Part shown: positions 34,869 through 43,738 of the stretch, piece after piece
How the letters are laid out: each line of letters opens with the position of its first letter
Position numbering within the stretch: position 1 is the stretch's first letter
The notes under the pieces: generated by a model
What the model was told of the DNA's origin: nothing
Databases searched by the model: none
The model's input: the letters and a program-made list of their open reading frames with translations, nothing else
Source of the DNA: Amycolatopsis sp. DSM 110486
GTDB lineage: Bacteria > Actinomycetota > Actinomycetes > Mycobacteriales > Pseudonocardiaceae
Direction of reading: 5' to 3'
DNA: 64,000 bases
Assembly: GCF_019468465.1 (NCBI RefSeq)
Contig: NZ_CP080519.1
Coordinates: forward strand, 4,665,001 to 4,729,000
Program-made: the position numbers and the translations under genes

Positions 34869-35102
34869 ATGACAGGCGTGACGAAGGGCCTCGGCCTGGG
34901 GGCAATCATCGTGATCACGGTCGGCGCGGTGGTGCTGTCTGTCGGATCCATCAGTTACCAGGCCTCTGACTCCGGAAATGGGGCGAACATCGGCGCCGAC
35001 GTCGCACTGACGTTCGGCCCCTATCTCGTCGCCCTCGGCCTGATCTTGGGAATCGCGGCTGCCGTCGCCCACTTCACCAGCCGGGCACGCCAACCCCGCT
35101 AG
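34869..35102 (+). CDS. Small membrane protein of unknown function
   Basis: 77 residues with two hydrophobic helices: GLGAIIVITVGAVVLSVGSI near the start and YLVALGLILGIAAAVAHF near the end, joined by a short Asn/Gly/Asp-rich loop, and with a basic C-terminus (TSRARQPR). AGGGGAGAG lies before the ATG. No family recognised. It has no obvious operon partner. Confidence 0.7.
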   Translation: MTGVTKGLGLGAIIVITVGAVVLSVGSISYQASDSGNGANIGADVALTFGPYLVALGLILGIAAAVAHFTSRARQPR

Positions 35103-35172
35103 TGATCAGTTCCCACGGGGTCGATGTCCACACCACGTGGGCGTCGACCTTGTTGTGCTACCTGGCCTGCGT

Positions 35173-35835
35173 TCAGGATTCGATCTGCGGGTTGTCCTTC
35201 TTCGCCTTCTTGCGGTAGACGACCACGCCGCCCCAGAAGGCGAGGCCGTTGATGGTCAGGGTGGGGGCTGTGGCCGGCGCGGGTGGGGCGCCGGACTTGT
35301 CTTCGAGGACGAAGCCGCCCATGAGGCCGAGGCCGGTGACGTCGACGTTGATGTCGTCGGGGACCGTGATCTCGATGCCGCCCATGATGGCGACGGCGGT
35401 GATGGTCGACTGTTTGTCGGCGAAGCGGGCGCTGCGGAGGTCGATCTCCGCGCCGCCCCAGAAGGCGACGCTCGTGTGCTGCGGCGGGAGTACCCAGCTG
35501 CCCTTGCGGATGGCGCCGGAGAGAACGCCAATCGAGACGTTGGAGCCCGGGTGGCCGCCGATGCGGCTGTCGGGGAGGCCGAGGGCGCGGCTGGTGGCCG
35601 GCTGCAGAGCTGTGGAGGGCGTGGTGGGCGTGGCGCCGATCGGCAGGTCGCGGGTCACAGGCTTCAGCTCGCCGATGGTCTTCGCCGCGTAGACGGTGGA
35701 GAGCCGTTCCTCGAGCTCGGTGATCGTGATGCGGCCCTCGGACAGCGCTTGGTGCAGAACCTGCGCGACCTGCTCGCGGTCGGCGTCGGAGGCCCGCATC
35801 TGGTCGGGGCTCGGAAGGGCTGCGTCGTCACTCAC
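35173..35835 (-). CDS. DUF1707 protein with a LiaF-like C-terminal region
   Basis: 220 residues. The N-terminal DUF1707 module is visible as MRASDADREQVAQVL followed by LSEGRITITELEERLSTVY and AKTIGELKPVTRDLP. The C-terminal half repeats a beta-type motif (VSIGVLSGAIRKG, VAFWGGAEIDL, AIMGGIEITVPDDIN, GLAFWGGVVVYRKK), as in LiaF/cell-wall-active antibiotic response domains. No membrane helix separates the two. A role in envelope stress sensing is inferred from the domain family only. The start is GTG 35835. Confidence 0.85.
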   Translation of the reverse strand: MSDDAALPSPDQMRASDADREQVAQVLHQALSEGRITITELEERLSTVYAAKTIGELKPVTRDLPIGATPTTPSTALQPATSRALGLPDSRIGGHPGSNVSIGVLSGAIRKGSWVLPPQHTSVAFWGGAEIDLRSARFADKQSTITAVAIMGGIEITVPDDINVDVTGLGLMGGFVLEDKSGAPPAPATAPTLTINGLAFWGGVVVYRKKAKKDNPQIES

Positions 35836-35905
35836 CCGCGGCAGCCTAGCCCGATCGGGGTCGCTCGGGGTCCATCGAACGACGGATAAGGGCCAAGATG
35901 GGGCG

Positions 35906-36352
35906 ATGGCATCTGCTCTGGTGGGGACCCTCGCACTGCCCGACGGCGCCCAGGTCCGCGGCCGCGGCCTCGGCCGGCCCGCGCCGGAAGGCCCGGCGCC
36001 GACTTATGGTCTGTACCTGGGCTCGGGACGGTTGCGCCGCAAGTACGACGCCGGGCTGACCTGGGAGCACGACTGGATCCGCTGGCCGGACTTCCTGCTG
36101 CCCCTGAACTGGGGCGACGCTCGGCGCAAGATCCTGGCGCTGCACGCCCGCGCGCTGGCGGGGGAATCGGTGGAGGTGGCCTGTTACGGAGGGGTCGGCC
36201 GCACCGGCACGGTCCTCGCCTGTCTTGCCACGCTCTCCGACCTTGGGCCTGACGACGCTGTGACGTGGGTACGCGAGAACCACCACCACCGGGCCGTCGA
36301 AACGGCCTGGCAGCGGCGGTGGGTTCGCTGGTTCGCTAGCGCGCGGAGCTGA
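35906..36352 (+). CDS. Protein-tyrosine-phosphatase-like protein
   Basis: 148 residues with the Cx5R phosphatase loop as ACYGGVGRTGTVLACLATL near residue 95, preceded by the WPDFLLPLNWGDA segment, where phosphatases of this type place the general acid Asp. In keeping with small dual-specificity-like phosphatases, the C-terminus is short. The ATG at 35906 is chosen; the open frame extends upstream only as a shadow of the DUF1707 gene. Its 3' end overlaps the convergent DUF397 gene by 17 bp. Confidence 0.8.
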   Translation: MASALVGTLALPDGAQVRGRGLGRPAPEGPAPTYGLYLGSGRLRRKYDAGLTWEHDWIRWPDFLLPLNWGDARRKILALHARALAGESVEVACYGGVGRTGTVLACLATLSDLGPDDAVTWVRENHHHRAVETAWQRRWVRWFASARS

Positions 36353-36575
36353 GGAAGGCGGTCCACGCGGTCCGCGACACGGTGAGGTGGCCGCCCGCGC
36401 GGTCCTTCGTGTCGCGGATCCCGATCTCGACCAATGAGGTGGCAACCTCGACACAGTTGGACTGGTCTGTGGTGTAGGAACTCGTTTGCCAAGCCGCGAA
36501 CTCGACACAGTTGGAGTCGCTGGTGGTGTAGGAGCTCTTCCGCCACATGGCCTGGGCGAAGTCGGGGGCGATCAT
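36336..36575 (-). CDS. DUF397 protein with a duplicated core motif
   Basis: 79-residue DUF397 protein, the small partner usually encoded beside XRE-type regulators in actinomycetes (as in WhiJ-like loci). The core motif appears twice in a row: WRKSSYTTSDSNCVEFA and WQTSSYTTDQSNCVEVA. The usual tail IRDTKDRAGGHLTVSRTAW follows once. The ATG overlaps the XRE stop by 4 bp, so the pair is translationally coupled. The family's proposed role is to antagonise or assist the DNA-binding partner. Confidence 0.9.
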   Translation of the reverse strand: MIAPDFAQAMWRKSSYTTSDSNCVEFAAWQTSSYTTDQSNCVEVATSLVEIGIRDTKDRAGGHLTVSRTAWTAFLSSAR

Positions 36576-37441
36576 GGTTCGTACTCCTCGGCTTGAGTCG
36601 ACTCGCCGATCATATCGGCAATCATCCGGGCTGAGGCGTCTGATGACAGGGCGATGGAGCGGATGCTGCGCCAAGCGGTCTTGACGCTGTCGATGTAGTC
36701 ATCTTCTTCGAGAAAGCTGCTGGTACCCCGGCTCTCGACGTGCGCAAGGGTCGGCTCGCTGTGAAATTCGAGGAGGACAAAGGGGCCGCGCAAGCCAGGG
36801 TGCGCGCCGGCCGCGAAGGGAGCGATCTCCACGGTTACGTTCGAGCGTCGGCTCAGCTGCAGGAGATGCCGGAGCTGATTATGCATTGTTGCCGAGTCGC
36901 CAATTTGGCGGTGCAAGGCCATTTCATCGATGATGAGGTGAACCGAGGGGGCATCTCTGCGGCTCAGAATCAGTTGCCGGGTAGCGCGCGCGGCTACCAA
37001 GCTCTCGACCTCAGTCTCGGTGAGTAGGGTGTCGTTGCCGCGGATGAGTTCGCGACTGTATTCAGGGATCTGCGCGATGCCGGGGATCAGCAGCGTCTCG
37101 TAGTTCTTGATGACCGAAGCCTGCTCCTCGAACCGGATCAGGTCCTTCCAAGTGGGTGGCAACTTCCCGTTCACTTCATGCCAGTTGCGCTCCTCGCCAC
37201 CCCTCACGAGCGCCATGAGCTCTTGCCGCAGATCCGACGGAGCCTGCAGAAAACCGAGGATCGCCGCGACGTCGTCGGGGTACAAGCCGCGGTCGCCCGT
37301 TTCCATGCGGGAGATCTTGCTCTCCGAGAAGTCCACGCCTTCGGCCACCTGTTTGCAGGTCATCTTCCGCAGTAACCGCAGGCGGCGCAGTTCCCCGGAA
37401 ACTCTCCGCTGCCGAACGGAGACTCCTTTGTTCTTCGTCAT
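36572..37441 (-). CDS. XRE-family regulator with DUF5753-type C-terminus
   Basis: 289 residues from the ATG at 37441; the frame is open to 37465. The N-terminal helix-turn-helix is LRLLRKMTCKQVAEGVDF followed by SESKISRMETGDRGLYPDDV. The C-terminal 200 residues match the DUF5753 type (IRFEEQASVIKNYETLLIPG, VAARATRQLILSRRDAPSVH, LLQLSRRSNVTVEIAPFAAG). It is coupled to the DUF397 gene. A perfect palindrome at 37460-37472, just before its start, is a candidate autoregulatory operator. Confidence 0.92.
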   Translation of the reverse strand: MTKNKGVSVRQRRVSGELRRLRLLRKMTCKQVAEGVDFSESKISRMETGDRGLYPDDVAAILGFLQAPSDLRQELMALVRGGEERNWHEVNGKLPPTWKDLIRFEEQASVIKNYETLLIPGIAQIPEYSRELIRGNDTLLTETEVESLVAARATRQLILSRRDAPSVHLIIDEMALHRQIGDSATMHNQLRHLLQLSRRSNVTVEIAPFAAGAHPGLRGPFVLLEFHSEPTLAHVESRGTSSFLEEDDYIDSVKTAWRSIRSIALSSDASARMIADMIGESTQAEEYEP

Positions 37442-37459
37442 GGGCACACTTTGTCCTCT

Positions 37460-37472
37460 TGCCACGGTGGCA
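37460..37472. promoter_or_regulatory. Candidate operator of the XRE/DUF397 system
   Basis: TGCCACGGTGGCA is a perfect 13-bp palindrome with a single central base, 19 bp upstream of the XRE start and 88 bp before the divergent small gene. Its position allows control of both. Confidence 0.55.
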
Positions 37473-37559
37473 CGAAAGATCGCTCACCTGAAGGAAGGTT
37501 GCGTGCGGTTCTGGCATCGGGAGAACGTTTGGCTCGTGTTCTCGCGGAGGAGGAAACCC

Positions 37560-37760
37560 ATGCGCCAGTCTTGGAAGATCAGTGGATCGTACGCCAACTG
37601 GAGGATGATTGTCTGCATCGAGCCGCCGGATGATGCGAACGTGGCGGATGTGCCGGCGTGGCCGTTCGACAAGCTGGCGCCCGTGGTGGGGCATTTTTTC
37701 GAGGCGGTGAACTACTACGAGATGAGCCGAGACGCGGACGACACTCGGCAGCTAAGTTAG
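37560..37760 (+). CDS. Small hypothetical protein divergent from the XRE regulator
   Basis: 66 residues from ATG 37560, which has an excellent ribosome binding site GGAGGAGG (37547-37554) at normal spacing. Sequence features: [20 protein letters not shown], a Pro/Asp-rich middle ([18 protein letters not shown]) and [16 protein letters not shown]. Not recognised. It is soluble and acidic and ends 5 bp before upp. Its place opposite the XRE/DUF397 pair suggests it belongs to that regulon. Confidence 0.6.
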   Translation: MRQSWKISGSYANWRMIVCIEPPDDANVADVPAWPFDKLAPVVGHFFEAVNYYEMSRDADDTRQLS

Positions 37761-37765
37761 GCGGC

Positions 37766-38389
37766 ATGGATGTGCACGTCGTCGATCACCCGTTGGCCAA
37801 GGCCCGCCTGTCCACGATGCGTGACGCGCGGACGGACAGCGCGGCGTTCCGGGCCGCGCTGCACGAGCTGACTGTGATGCTCGTGTACGAAGCCACCCGC
37901 GACGTGCCGGTGCGCACCGAGCGGATCCACACGCCCGTCGCGCGCACGGAGGCCTACCGGCTGGCCAGCCCGCCGCTGCTGGTCCCCGTGCTGCGCGCCG
38001 GCCTTGGCATGGCCGACGAGGCGCACAAGATGATCCCCGACGCGCAGATGGGGTTCGTCGGGCTCGCGCGCGACGAGGAGACCCTCAAGCCGACGCCCTA
38101 CCTGGAATCGCTGCCGGAGTCGCTGGCCGACCGGCCCGTGATGGTGCTCGACCCGATGCTCGCGACGGGCGGGTCGATGGAGTACACCATCCGGCTGCTG
38201 ACGGACCGGGGTGCGACGGACGTGACCGCTATTTGCGCCCTGGCCGCGCCCGAAGGTCTGGCGCACCTGGAGAAGACCGGCCTGCCGGTGCGCGTGGTCA
38301 CCGCGAGCATCGACGAGCGGCTCAACGACTCCGGCTTCATCGTCCCCGGGCTCGGCGACGCGGGAGACCGCCAGTACGGCGCGGTCTGA
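37766..38389 (+). CDS. upp: Uracil phosphoribosyltransferase
   Basis: 207 residues; converts uracil and PRPP to [35 protein letters not shown] (PRPP loop) and the C-terminal uracil-binding [20 protein letters not shown] are all present. No ribosome binding site is evident, but TAAGTT (37753-37758) lies 7 bp before the ATG, fitting a leaderless start. It uses the uracil released by the deoA-type phosphorolysis encoded earlier in the window. Confidence 0.95.
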   Translation: MDVHVVDHPLAKARLSTMRDARTDSAAFRAALHELTVMLVYEATRDVPVRTERIHTPVARTEAYRLASPPLLVPVLRAGLGMADEAHKMIPDAQMGFVGLARDEETLKPTPYLESLPESLADRPVMVLDPMLATGGSMEYTIRLLTDRGATDVTAICALAAPEGLAHLEKTGLPVRVVTASIDERLNDSGFIVPGLGDAGDRQYGAV

Positions 38390-38433
38390 ACCAAGCCGTC
38401 TAACCAAGCGGTCTGATCAAGCGGTCTGAACCA
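38381..38433 (+). repeat. Four tandem 13-14-bp repeats over the upp stop codon
   Basis: Units GCGGTCTGAACCAA (38381), GCCGTCTAACCAA (38395), GCGGTCTGATCAA (38408) and GCGGTCTGAACCA (38421). The first unit contains the upp stop, and each copy keeps a TGA or TAA triplet. Confidence 0.7.
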
Positions 38434-38502
38434 CCAGCGCAACACTCACAACACTTCGGAGGTTCCCGGCCACTTCCCGGTGTGACCATCCAAGGGGCAA
38501 CC

Positions 38503-39042
38503 GTGGACGCCGAGCTCTTCGGGCGCGCGGCAGGCGGGGACGAGAGGGCGTTCGGCGAGCTGTTCGAACGCCACGCGCAGGCGGTGTGGAACCACGCCTA
38601 CCGGCTGACCGGGTCGTGGGCGGTGGCCGAGGACCTGACGTCGAACACGTTCCTGATCGCTTGGCGCAAGCGCGCCGAGCTGAAGCTGATCAGGGACAGC
38701 GCGCTGCCGTGGCTGTACACCGTCGCGGGCAATCTTGCCCGCACGGAACACCGCGGCGCGCGCCGGCGGCTGCGGCTGCTGAGCCGGATCCCGGAACCGC
38801 AGGTGGTTTCGGATCACGCCGAAGCCGTCGCGGCCCAGCTCGACGGCGAGGAACGCCTGAAGGCGATCCTCGACGCCGTCGCCGGATTGTCCAAGGCGCA
38901 GCGCCAGGTCGTGGAGCTGTGCCTGCTGGGCGACGTGCCGACCGCCGACGCGGCGGCGCTGCTCGAAGTAGCGGAGGTCACCGTCCGCTCGCACCTGTCC
39001 CGGGCGCGAGCCCATTTGCGTGCCCTTCTGGAGGACAAATGA
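38503..39042 (+). CDS. ECF-type RNA polymerase sigma factor
   Basis: 179 residues from GTG 38503, supported by AAGGGG 7 bp upstream; GTG 38482 would add 7 residues without a ribosome binding site. Region 2 is DERAFGELFERHAQAVWNHA, with AEDLTSNTFLIAWRKR. Region 4 is LSKAQRQVVELCLLGDVPTA and LEVAEVTVRSHLSRAR. The stop overlaps the next gene by 4 bp (ATGA), an arrangement typical of a sigma factor and its membrane-bound antagonist. Confidence 0.92.
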   Translation: MDAELFGRAAGGDERAFGELFERHAQAVWNHAYRLTGSWAVAEDLTSNTFLIAWRKRAELKLIRDSALPWLYTVAGNLARTEHRGARRRLRLLSRIPEPQVVSDHAEAVAAQLDGEERLKAILDAVAGLSKAQRQVVELCLLGDVPTADAAALLEVAEVTVRSHLSRARAHLRALLEDK

Positions 39043-40295
39043 TCGACAACCTCCCCCCGCGCCGTGAACTGCCGCCCGAGGTACGCGACCGCATGCGGCT
39101 CCGGATCCGCGCCGGGCTCGCCGACGAGAGCCGGCCCTCGCGCCGCCGTCCGATGTGGCTCGCCGCGGCGGCCGTGGTGGTGCTCGCCGCCGGTGCGGTG
39201 TTCGCGACCGGCGTAGTGCGCGACGGCGCGAACGGACCGGTGACGCCCGCGGCGCCGAATGCGGGGAGTGACGCCGCGCAGGCGGTGCTCGACCGTTGCT
39301 GGAACGCGGCGAAGCCCTACAGCTCCGCCATCACCGATCCGCGGGGCTGGAACATCGAGTTGATCGCCGGCCACGGCGCCGCCATCGTGATCGCCGCGAC
39401 GATCGGGGACAAGCCGGTGTTCTGCGAGGTGACGGCGACGTCGGTGACCGTCTCGGACCCGGGGGCGAAGCCGGTGCTGGTGCCCGGCACGAATACGAAG
39501 GTGCTCCTGCGCACGGCCGACGGCCTGGTCGCGGGGTTGGCGGACCCGTCATGGCAGAGCGTGCAGGCAGTTGCGCCGGGGTCGAACCCGCTGCTCGGCG
39601 GCCCTCCTGTCTCGACGGTTTCGGCGAGGTCCCACCAGTTCGCGGTGTTCACCGACTCTGCGCCGACCGTGCCGGTCGCCCTCGGACCGGTGCTGCCCCT
39701 CAGGCCGGTGGACGCGTCCGCTGTCGTGCCGGTGGCCCCGGCGCCGTTGGTGACGACGGTCGATCTCCCGGCACCGGCGGAGCGGACGTCGGAAGCGGGC
39801 AAGTTCCTCGGCGAGTGCCTGGCCGGGTCCCAGCGGCAGGTGCCGGACCGCGACGCCTACGTGGCGGGCGCCTACCTCAGCTGGAACAACCGCAGGTTCG
39901 TTGTCGCGCGGCTGGGGCAGCACGTGATCACCTGCTCAGCGCGCCCCTATCCGGGGAGGGCGGGGGACACTTACTACGCGGTCGACCCGGCCGGCGGGCA
40001 GGGTGAGCTGAGGCCGCTCTCGGGTTTCGGGGTGCTCAGCTCGGTGCTGGCCCCGGTGAAGGAAACGGGTGAGCCCGAGCGACAGGTGTTCGCCGGCGGT
40101 GTACCGCCGAACGTGACGCGGGTTTCGGTCACCTACCCGGGCCGGCAGCCGCAGGACGCGGTGCTGTCGCACGGCACCTTCGCGCTTTGGCACACCGACG
40201 CCGACAACTACCCGGACACGGACCCGGGGTCGAAGGTGAAGGCCTACGACGCCGCGGGCAACGTGGTGATCGAAGCCCAGCTCAAGCTGACCTGA
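39039..40295 (+). CDS. Single-pass membrane protein, putative anti-sigma partner of the ECF factor
   Basis: 418 residues. A 38-residue basic cytoplasmic head (LPPRRELPPEVRDRMRLRIR) is followed by one membrane helix (MWLAAAAVVVLAAGAVFATG) and a large extracytoplasmic region of about 350 residues with paired cysteines (LDRCWNAAK, VFCEVTA, GECLAGS, ITCSARP). No zinc-binding HxxxCxxC anti-sigma motif is visible in the head. The role as anti-sigma factor rests on its coupling to the sigma gene and topology. Confidence 0.65.
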   Translation: MIDNLPPRRELPPEVRDRMRLRIRAGLADESRPSRRRPMWLAAAAVVVLAAGAVFATGVVRDGANGPVTPAAPNAGSDAAQAVLDRCWNAAKPYSSAITDPRGWNIELIAGHGAAIVIAATIGDKPVFCEVTATSVTVSDPGAKPVLVPGTNTKVLLRTADGLVAGLADPSWQSVQAVAPGSNPLLGGPPVSTVSARSHQFAVFTDSAPTVPVALGPVLPLRPVDASAVVPVAPAPLVTTVDLPAPAERTSEAGKFLGECLAGSQRQVPDRDAYVAGAYLSWNNRRFVVARLGQHVITCSARPYPGRAGDTYYAVDPAGGQGELRPLSGFGVLSSVLAPVKETGEPERQVFAGGVPPNVTRVSVTYPGRQPQDAVLSHGTFALWHTDADNYPDTDPGSKVKAYDAAGNVVIEAQLKLT

Positions 40296-40326
40296 CGGTG
40301 GCGGTGACCATCGCCCGCCGTGGCGC

Positions 40327-40932
40327 TTACGCCGGGTTCGGTCCCTTGAGCCAGCCGGAAGCGTTGGCGCGCAAGGCTTCCTCGTACGCACCGCTCACGC
40401 TGAACTCCGGCGGCAGGTTCCCCGACAGCTCCAGCGACACCAGCCCGTGCACGAGTCCCCACGAGCTGACGATGATCACCTCGGGCGCCACGTCTGCGAA
40501 CTGCCCCGACGCGATTCCGCGCCGGATGGTGTCCTCGAGTGGCTCGAGGGTGGTGCGGGCGAGGCGGTCGGCCTCGGCGTTGGGCTCGAAGCCGGGCACG
40601 GAGCGCGTGAACATGATCGCGTACAGGTGCGGATCGGCCTGCGCGCTGGCGCGGTAGGCGACGCCGAGGCGCACCAGATCCGCGACGGCGTCGTCGGTCC
40701 GCTCCACGGCGTTCAGTCGCTCGCCGAAGCGGCGGAAGCCCTCGACGTACAGCGCGTTGACCAGGTCCGGCTTACTGCCGAACAGTGAGTACACGGCCGT
40801 GGTCGACGTCCCGGCGTCGGCGGCCAGCTTGCGCAGGGACAGGGCCTTCGGGCCGTCGGCGGAGATCAGCTCGCCGGCCCGGTCCAGCAGCTTCAGCCGG
40901 AGGGCTTCGTCGTGCGTACGGGGACGGGGCAC
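40327..40932 (-). CDS. TetR-family transcriptional regulator
   Basis: About 201 residues from GTG 40932; a TTG at 40950 is the alternative. Helix-turn-helix: LLDRAGELISADGPKALSLR, then KLAADAGTSTTAVYSLFGSK. The C-terminal region FADVAPEVIIVSSWGLVHGL is the TetR_C_33/WHG-type ligand domain. Target genes are not evident. It is convergent with the anti-sigma-like gene and divergent from the MerR operon. Confidence 0.88.
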   Translation of the reverse strand: MPRPRTHDEALRLKLLDRAGELISADGPKALSLRKLAADAGTSTTAVYSLFGSKPDLVNALYVEGFRRFGERLNAVERTDDAVADLVRLGVAYRASAQADPHLYAIMFTRSVPGFEPNAEADRLARTTLEPLEDTIRRGIASGQFADVAPEVIIVSSWGLVHGLVSLELSGNLPPEFSVSGAYEEALRANASGWLKGPNPA

Positions 40933-41097
40933 GCGCTCAGGGTAACGCAACGGTGTTACGGTACGCGACCGTCAGTCGGGTGATGTGGTCGGTCCAGGGT
41001 GTTGAGGGCTGGGCGTGAGTGGGCGGGCCGGCGCGCATTTCACGGGGGTTGACCGGCTGACCTGCGCAATCCGGGCATCACCCCACCCGATCGGGAT

Positions 41098-41128
41098 TTG
41101 ACCTGGAGCGCACTCCAGGTCGTACTGT
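41098..41128 (+). promoter_or_regulatory. MerR-type promoter with 19-bp spacer and embedded operator
   Basis: TTGACC (41098-41103), a 19-bp spacer and TACTGT (41123-41128). The palindrome ACCTGGAG-CGCA-CTCCAGGT (41101-41120) fills the spacer, exactly where MerR proteins bind to realign an overlong promoter. The MerR ATG begins 7 bp after the -10, so the transcript is probably leaderless. Confidence 0.85.
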
Positions 41129-41135
41129 CGAGCGT

Positions 41136-41533
41136 ATGAGCTACTCGATAGCGGAAGCCGCACGACGTAGCGGCCTGTCGATCGACACCCTTCGGTACTA
41201 CGAGCGGATCAAGCTCCTGGACCCGCCGGCCCGCGACGCGGCGGGGCGACGCGCGTATTCGGACGACGATCTGAACTGGCTCGGGTTCCTCACCAAGCTG
41301 CGGCTCACCGGCATGCCCATCAAGAGCATGCGCGAGTACGCGTCACTGCGGCGCCACGGCGTCGCGAGCGCCGGGCGCCGCAAGGCGATCCTCGTGGAGC
41401 AGCGCCAGTCGGTAGCCGACCGGATCGCCGAGCTCCAGGGGTGCCTGGACATTCTGGATTACAAGATCAGTAACTACGACCAGGTGGAACGCAAGGTCCT
41501 CGGCCACGTGTCCGCCATGGAGGAGATCTCCGC

Positions 41534-41537
<4 letters not shown>
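41136..41537 (+). CDS. MerR-family transcriptional regulator
   Basis: 133 residues. The N-terminal winged helix is [20 protein letters not shown] with [20 protein letters not shown]. The C-terminal dimerisation helix contains [20 protein letters not shown]. There are no cysteines for metal binding, so an organic inducer or redox-independent signal is likely. It probably regulates itself and two aldo-keto reductases from a promoter with the operator in a 19-bp spacer. The stop overlaps the reductase GTG by 4 bp. Confidence 0.92.
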
Positions 41538-42514
<977 letters not shown>

Positions 42515-42523
42515 ATCCTTTCC

Positions 42524-42557
42524 GTGAAGGGCCCCTGGGACTCCCGGGGCCCTTCAC
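42524..42557. terminator. Strong hairpin between the two aldo-keto reductase genes
   Basis: A perfect 12-bp stem, GTGAAGGGCCCC (42524-42535) with its complement at 42546-42557. No long T-tract follows. It shares the GTGAAGGGC core with the hairpin after the second reductase and may be a dispersed repeat as well as a partial terminator. Confidence 0.7.
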
Positions 42558-42579
42558 AGACCGAACTCCAGGAGAAAAC

Positions 42580-43581
42580 ATGGCTGGGTCGACGCTGCCT
42601 GCCCGCCGCCTCGGCACGCTCGAAGTGAGCGCGCAGGGCCTCGGCTGCATGGGGATGAGCGAGTTCTACGGAGAGGGTGACGACACCGAGTCGATCGCCA
42701 CCATCCACCGCGCGCTGGAGCTTGGCGTGACGCTGCTCGACACCGCCGACATGTACGGCATGGGGGCCAACGAAGAGCTCGTCGGCCGCGCGATCGCCGA
42801 CCGGCGCGAGAAGGTCGTGCTGGCCACGAAGTTCGGCTTCGTGCGCGACCGCGAGGACCCGAGCAAGCGCGGGGTGCGCGGCGACGCGGAGTACGTGCGC
42901 GAGGCCGTGGAGAACTCGTTGCGGCGCTTGGGCATCGATCACATCGACCTCTACTACCAGCACCGCGTGGACCCAGACGTCCCCATCGAGGAGACGGTCG
43001 GGGCCATGGCCGAGCTGGTGCGGCAGGGCAAGGTGCGCCACCTGGGCCTGTCCGAGGCCGGCGCCGAGACGATCCGCCGCGCCCACGCCGTGCACCCGAT
43101 CTCTGCCGTGCAGACGGAGTGGTCGCTGTGGTCGCGCGACATCGAGGACGCCGTGGTGCCGGCGTGCCGGGAGCTCGGCATCGGCCTCGTGCCGTACTCG
43201 CCGCTGGGCCGTGGGTTCCTGACCGGCAAGTTCACCTCGGCCGCCGACTTCGGTGAGGACGACTTCCGCCGCCAGACGCAGCCGCGATTCGCCGAGGGCA
43301 ACCTCGAGAAGAACCTCGCGATGGTCGAGGCGCTGCGTGCGCTGGCCGAGCGGAAGGGCGTGACCGCGGGGCAGCTCGCGCTCGCCTGGGTGCAGGCCCA
43401 AGGCGACGACGTGGTCCCGATCCCGGGGACGAAGCGGCGCAAGTACCTCGACGAGAACGTCGGCGCCGTCGCGCTCGAACTGTCCGAAGAGGACATCCGA
43501 GCGATCGAGACGGCCGTGCCCGCCGCCGAAGTGGCCGGCAAGCGTTACTCCGAGACGGCGATGAAGCTCCTGTCACGCTGA
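42580..43581 (+). CDS. Aldo-keto reductase (second of a tandem pair)
   Basis: 333 residues, a clear paralogue of the preceding gene with the same blocks: [51 protein letters not shown] and [28 protein letters not shown] precedes the ATG at 42580; the longer open frame upstream is a shadow of the first reductase. The extra segment [14 protein letters not shown] may change substrate choice. Probably expressed from the MerR promoter through the intervening hairpin. Confidence 0.92.
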   Translation: MAGSTLPARRLGTLEVSAQGLGCMGMSEFYGEGDDTESIATIHRALELGVTLLDTADMYGMGANEELVGRAIADRREKVVLATKFGFVRDREDPSKRGVRGDAEYVREAVENSLRRLGIDHIDLYYQHRVDPDVPIEETVGAMAELVRQGKVRHLGLSEAGAETIRRAHAVHPISAVQTEWSLWSRDIEDAVVPACRELGIGLVPYSPLGRGFLTGKFTSAADFGEDDFRRQTQPRFAEGNLEKNLAMVEALRALAERKGVTAGQLALAWVQAQGDDVVPIPGTKRRKYLDENVGAVALELSEEDIRAIETAVPAAEVAGKRYSETAMKLLSR

Positions 43582-43590
43582 GCCACCTGA

Positions 43591-43641
43591 CCGTGAAGGG
43601 CACCTTGAGGGACGCTGGTTCCCCCGAGGTGCCCTTCACGG
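43591..43641. terminator. Terminator-like hairpin after the second aldo-keto reductase
   Basis: A 15-bp perfect stem, CCGTGAAGGGCACCT (43591-43605) with its complement at 43627-43641, followed by ATTTTCG. It shares its core with the hairpin at 42524. Confidence 0.8.
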
Positions 43642-43738
43642 ATTTTCGCCCACCCGCTGATCGGGATCTCTGAGCCTTTTCTGAGATCTCGGGTTCAGGC
43701 TGTCGGCCGTCAGGCGAAGATCGAGGCTGGAGGCCGGT

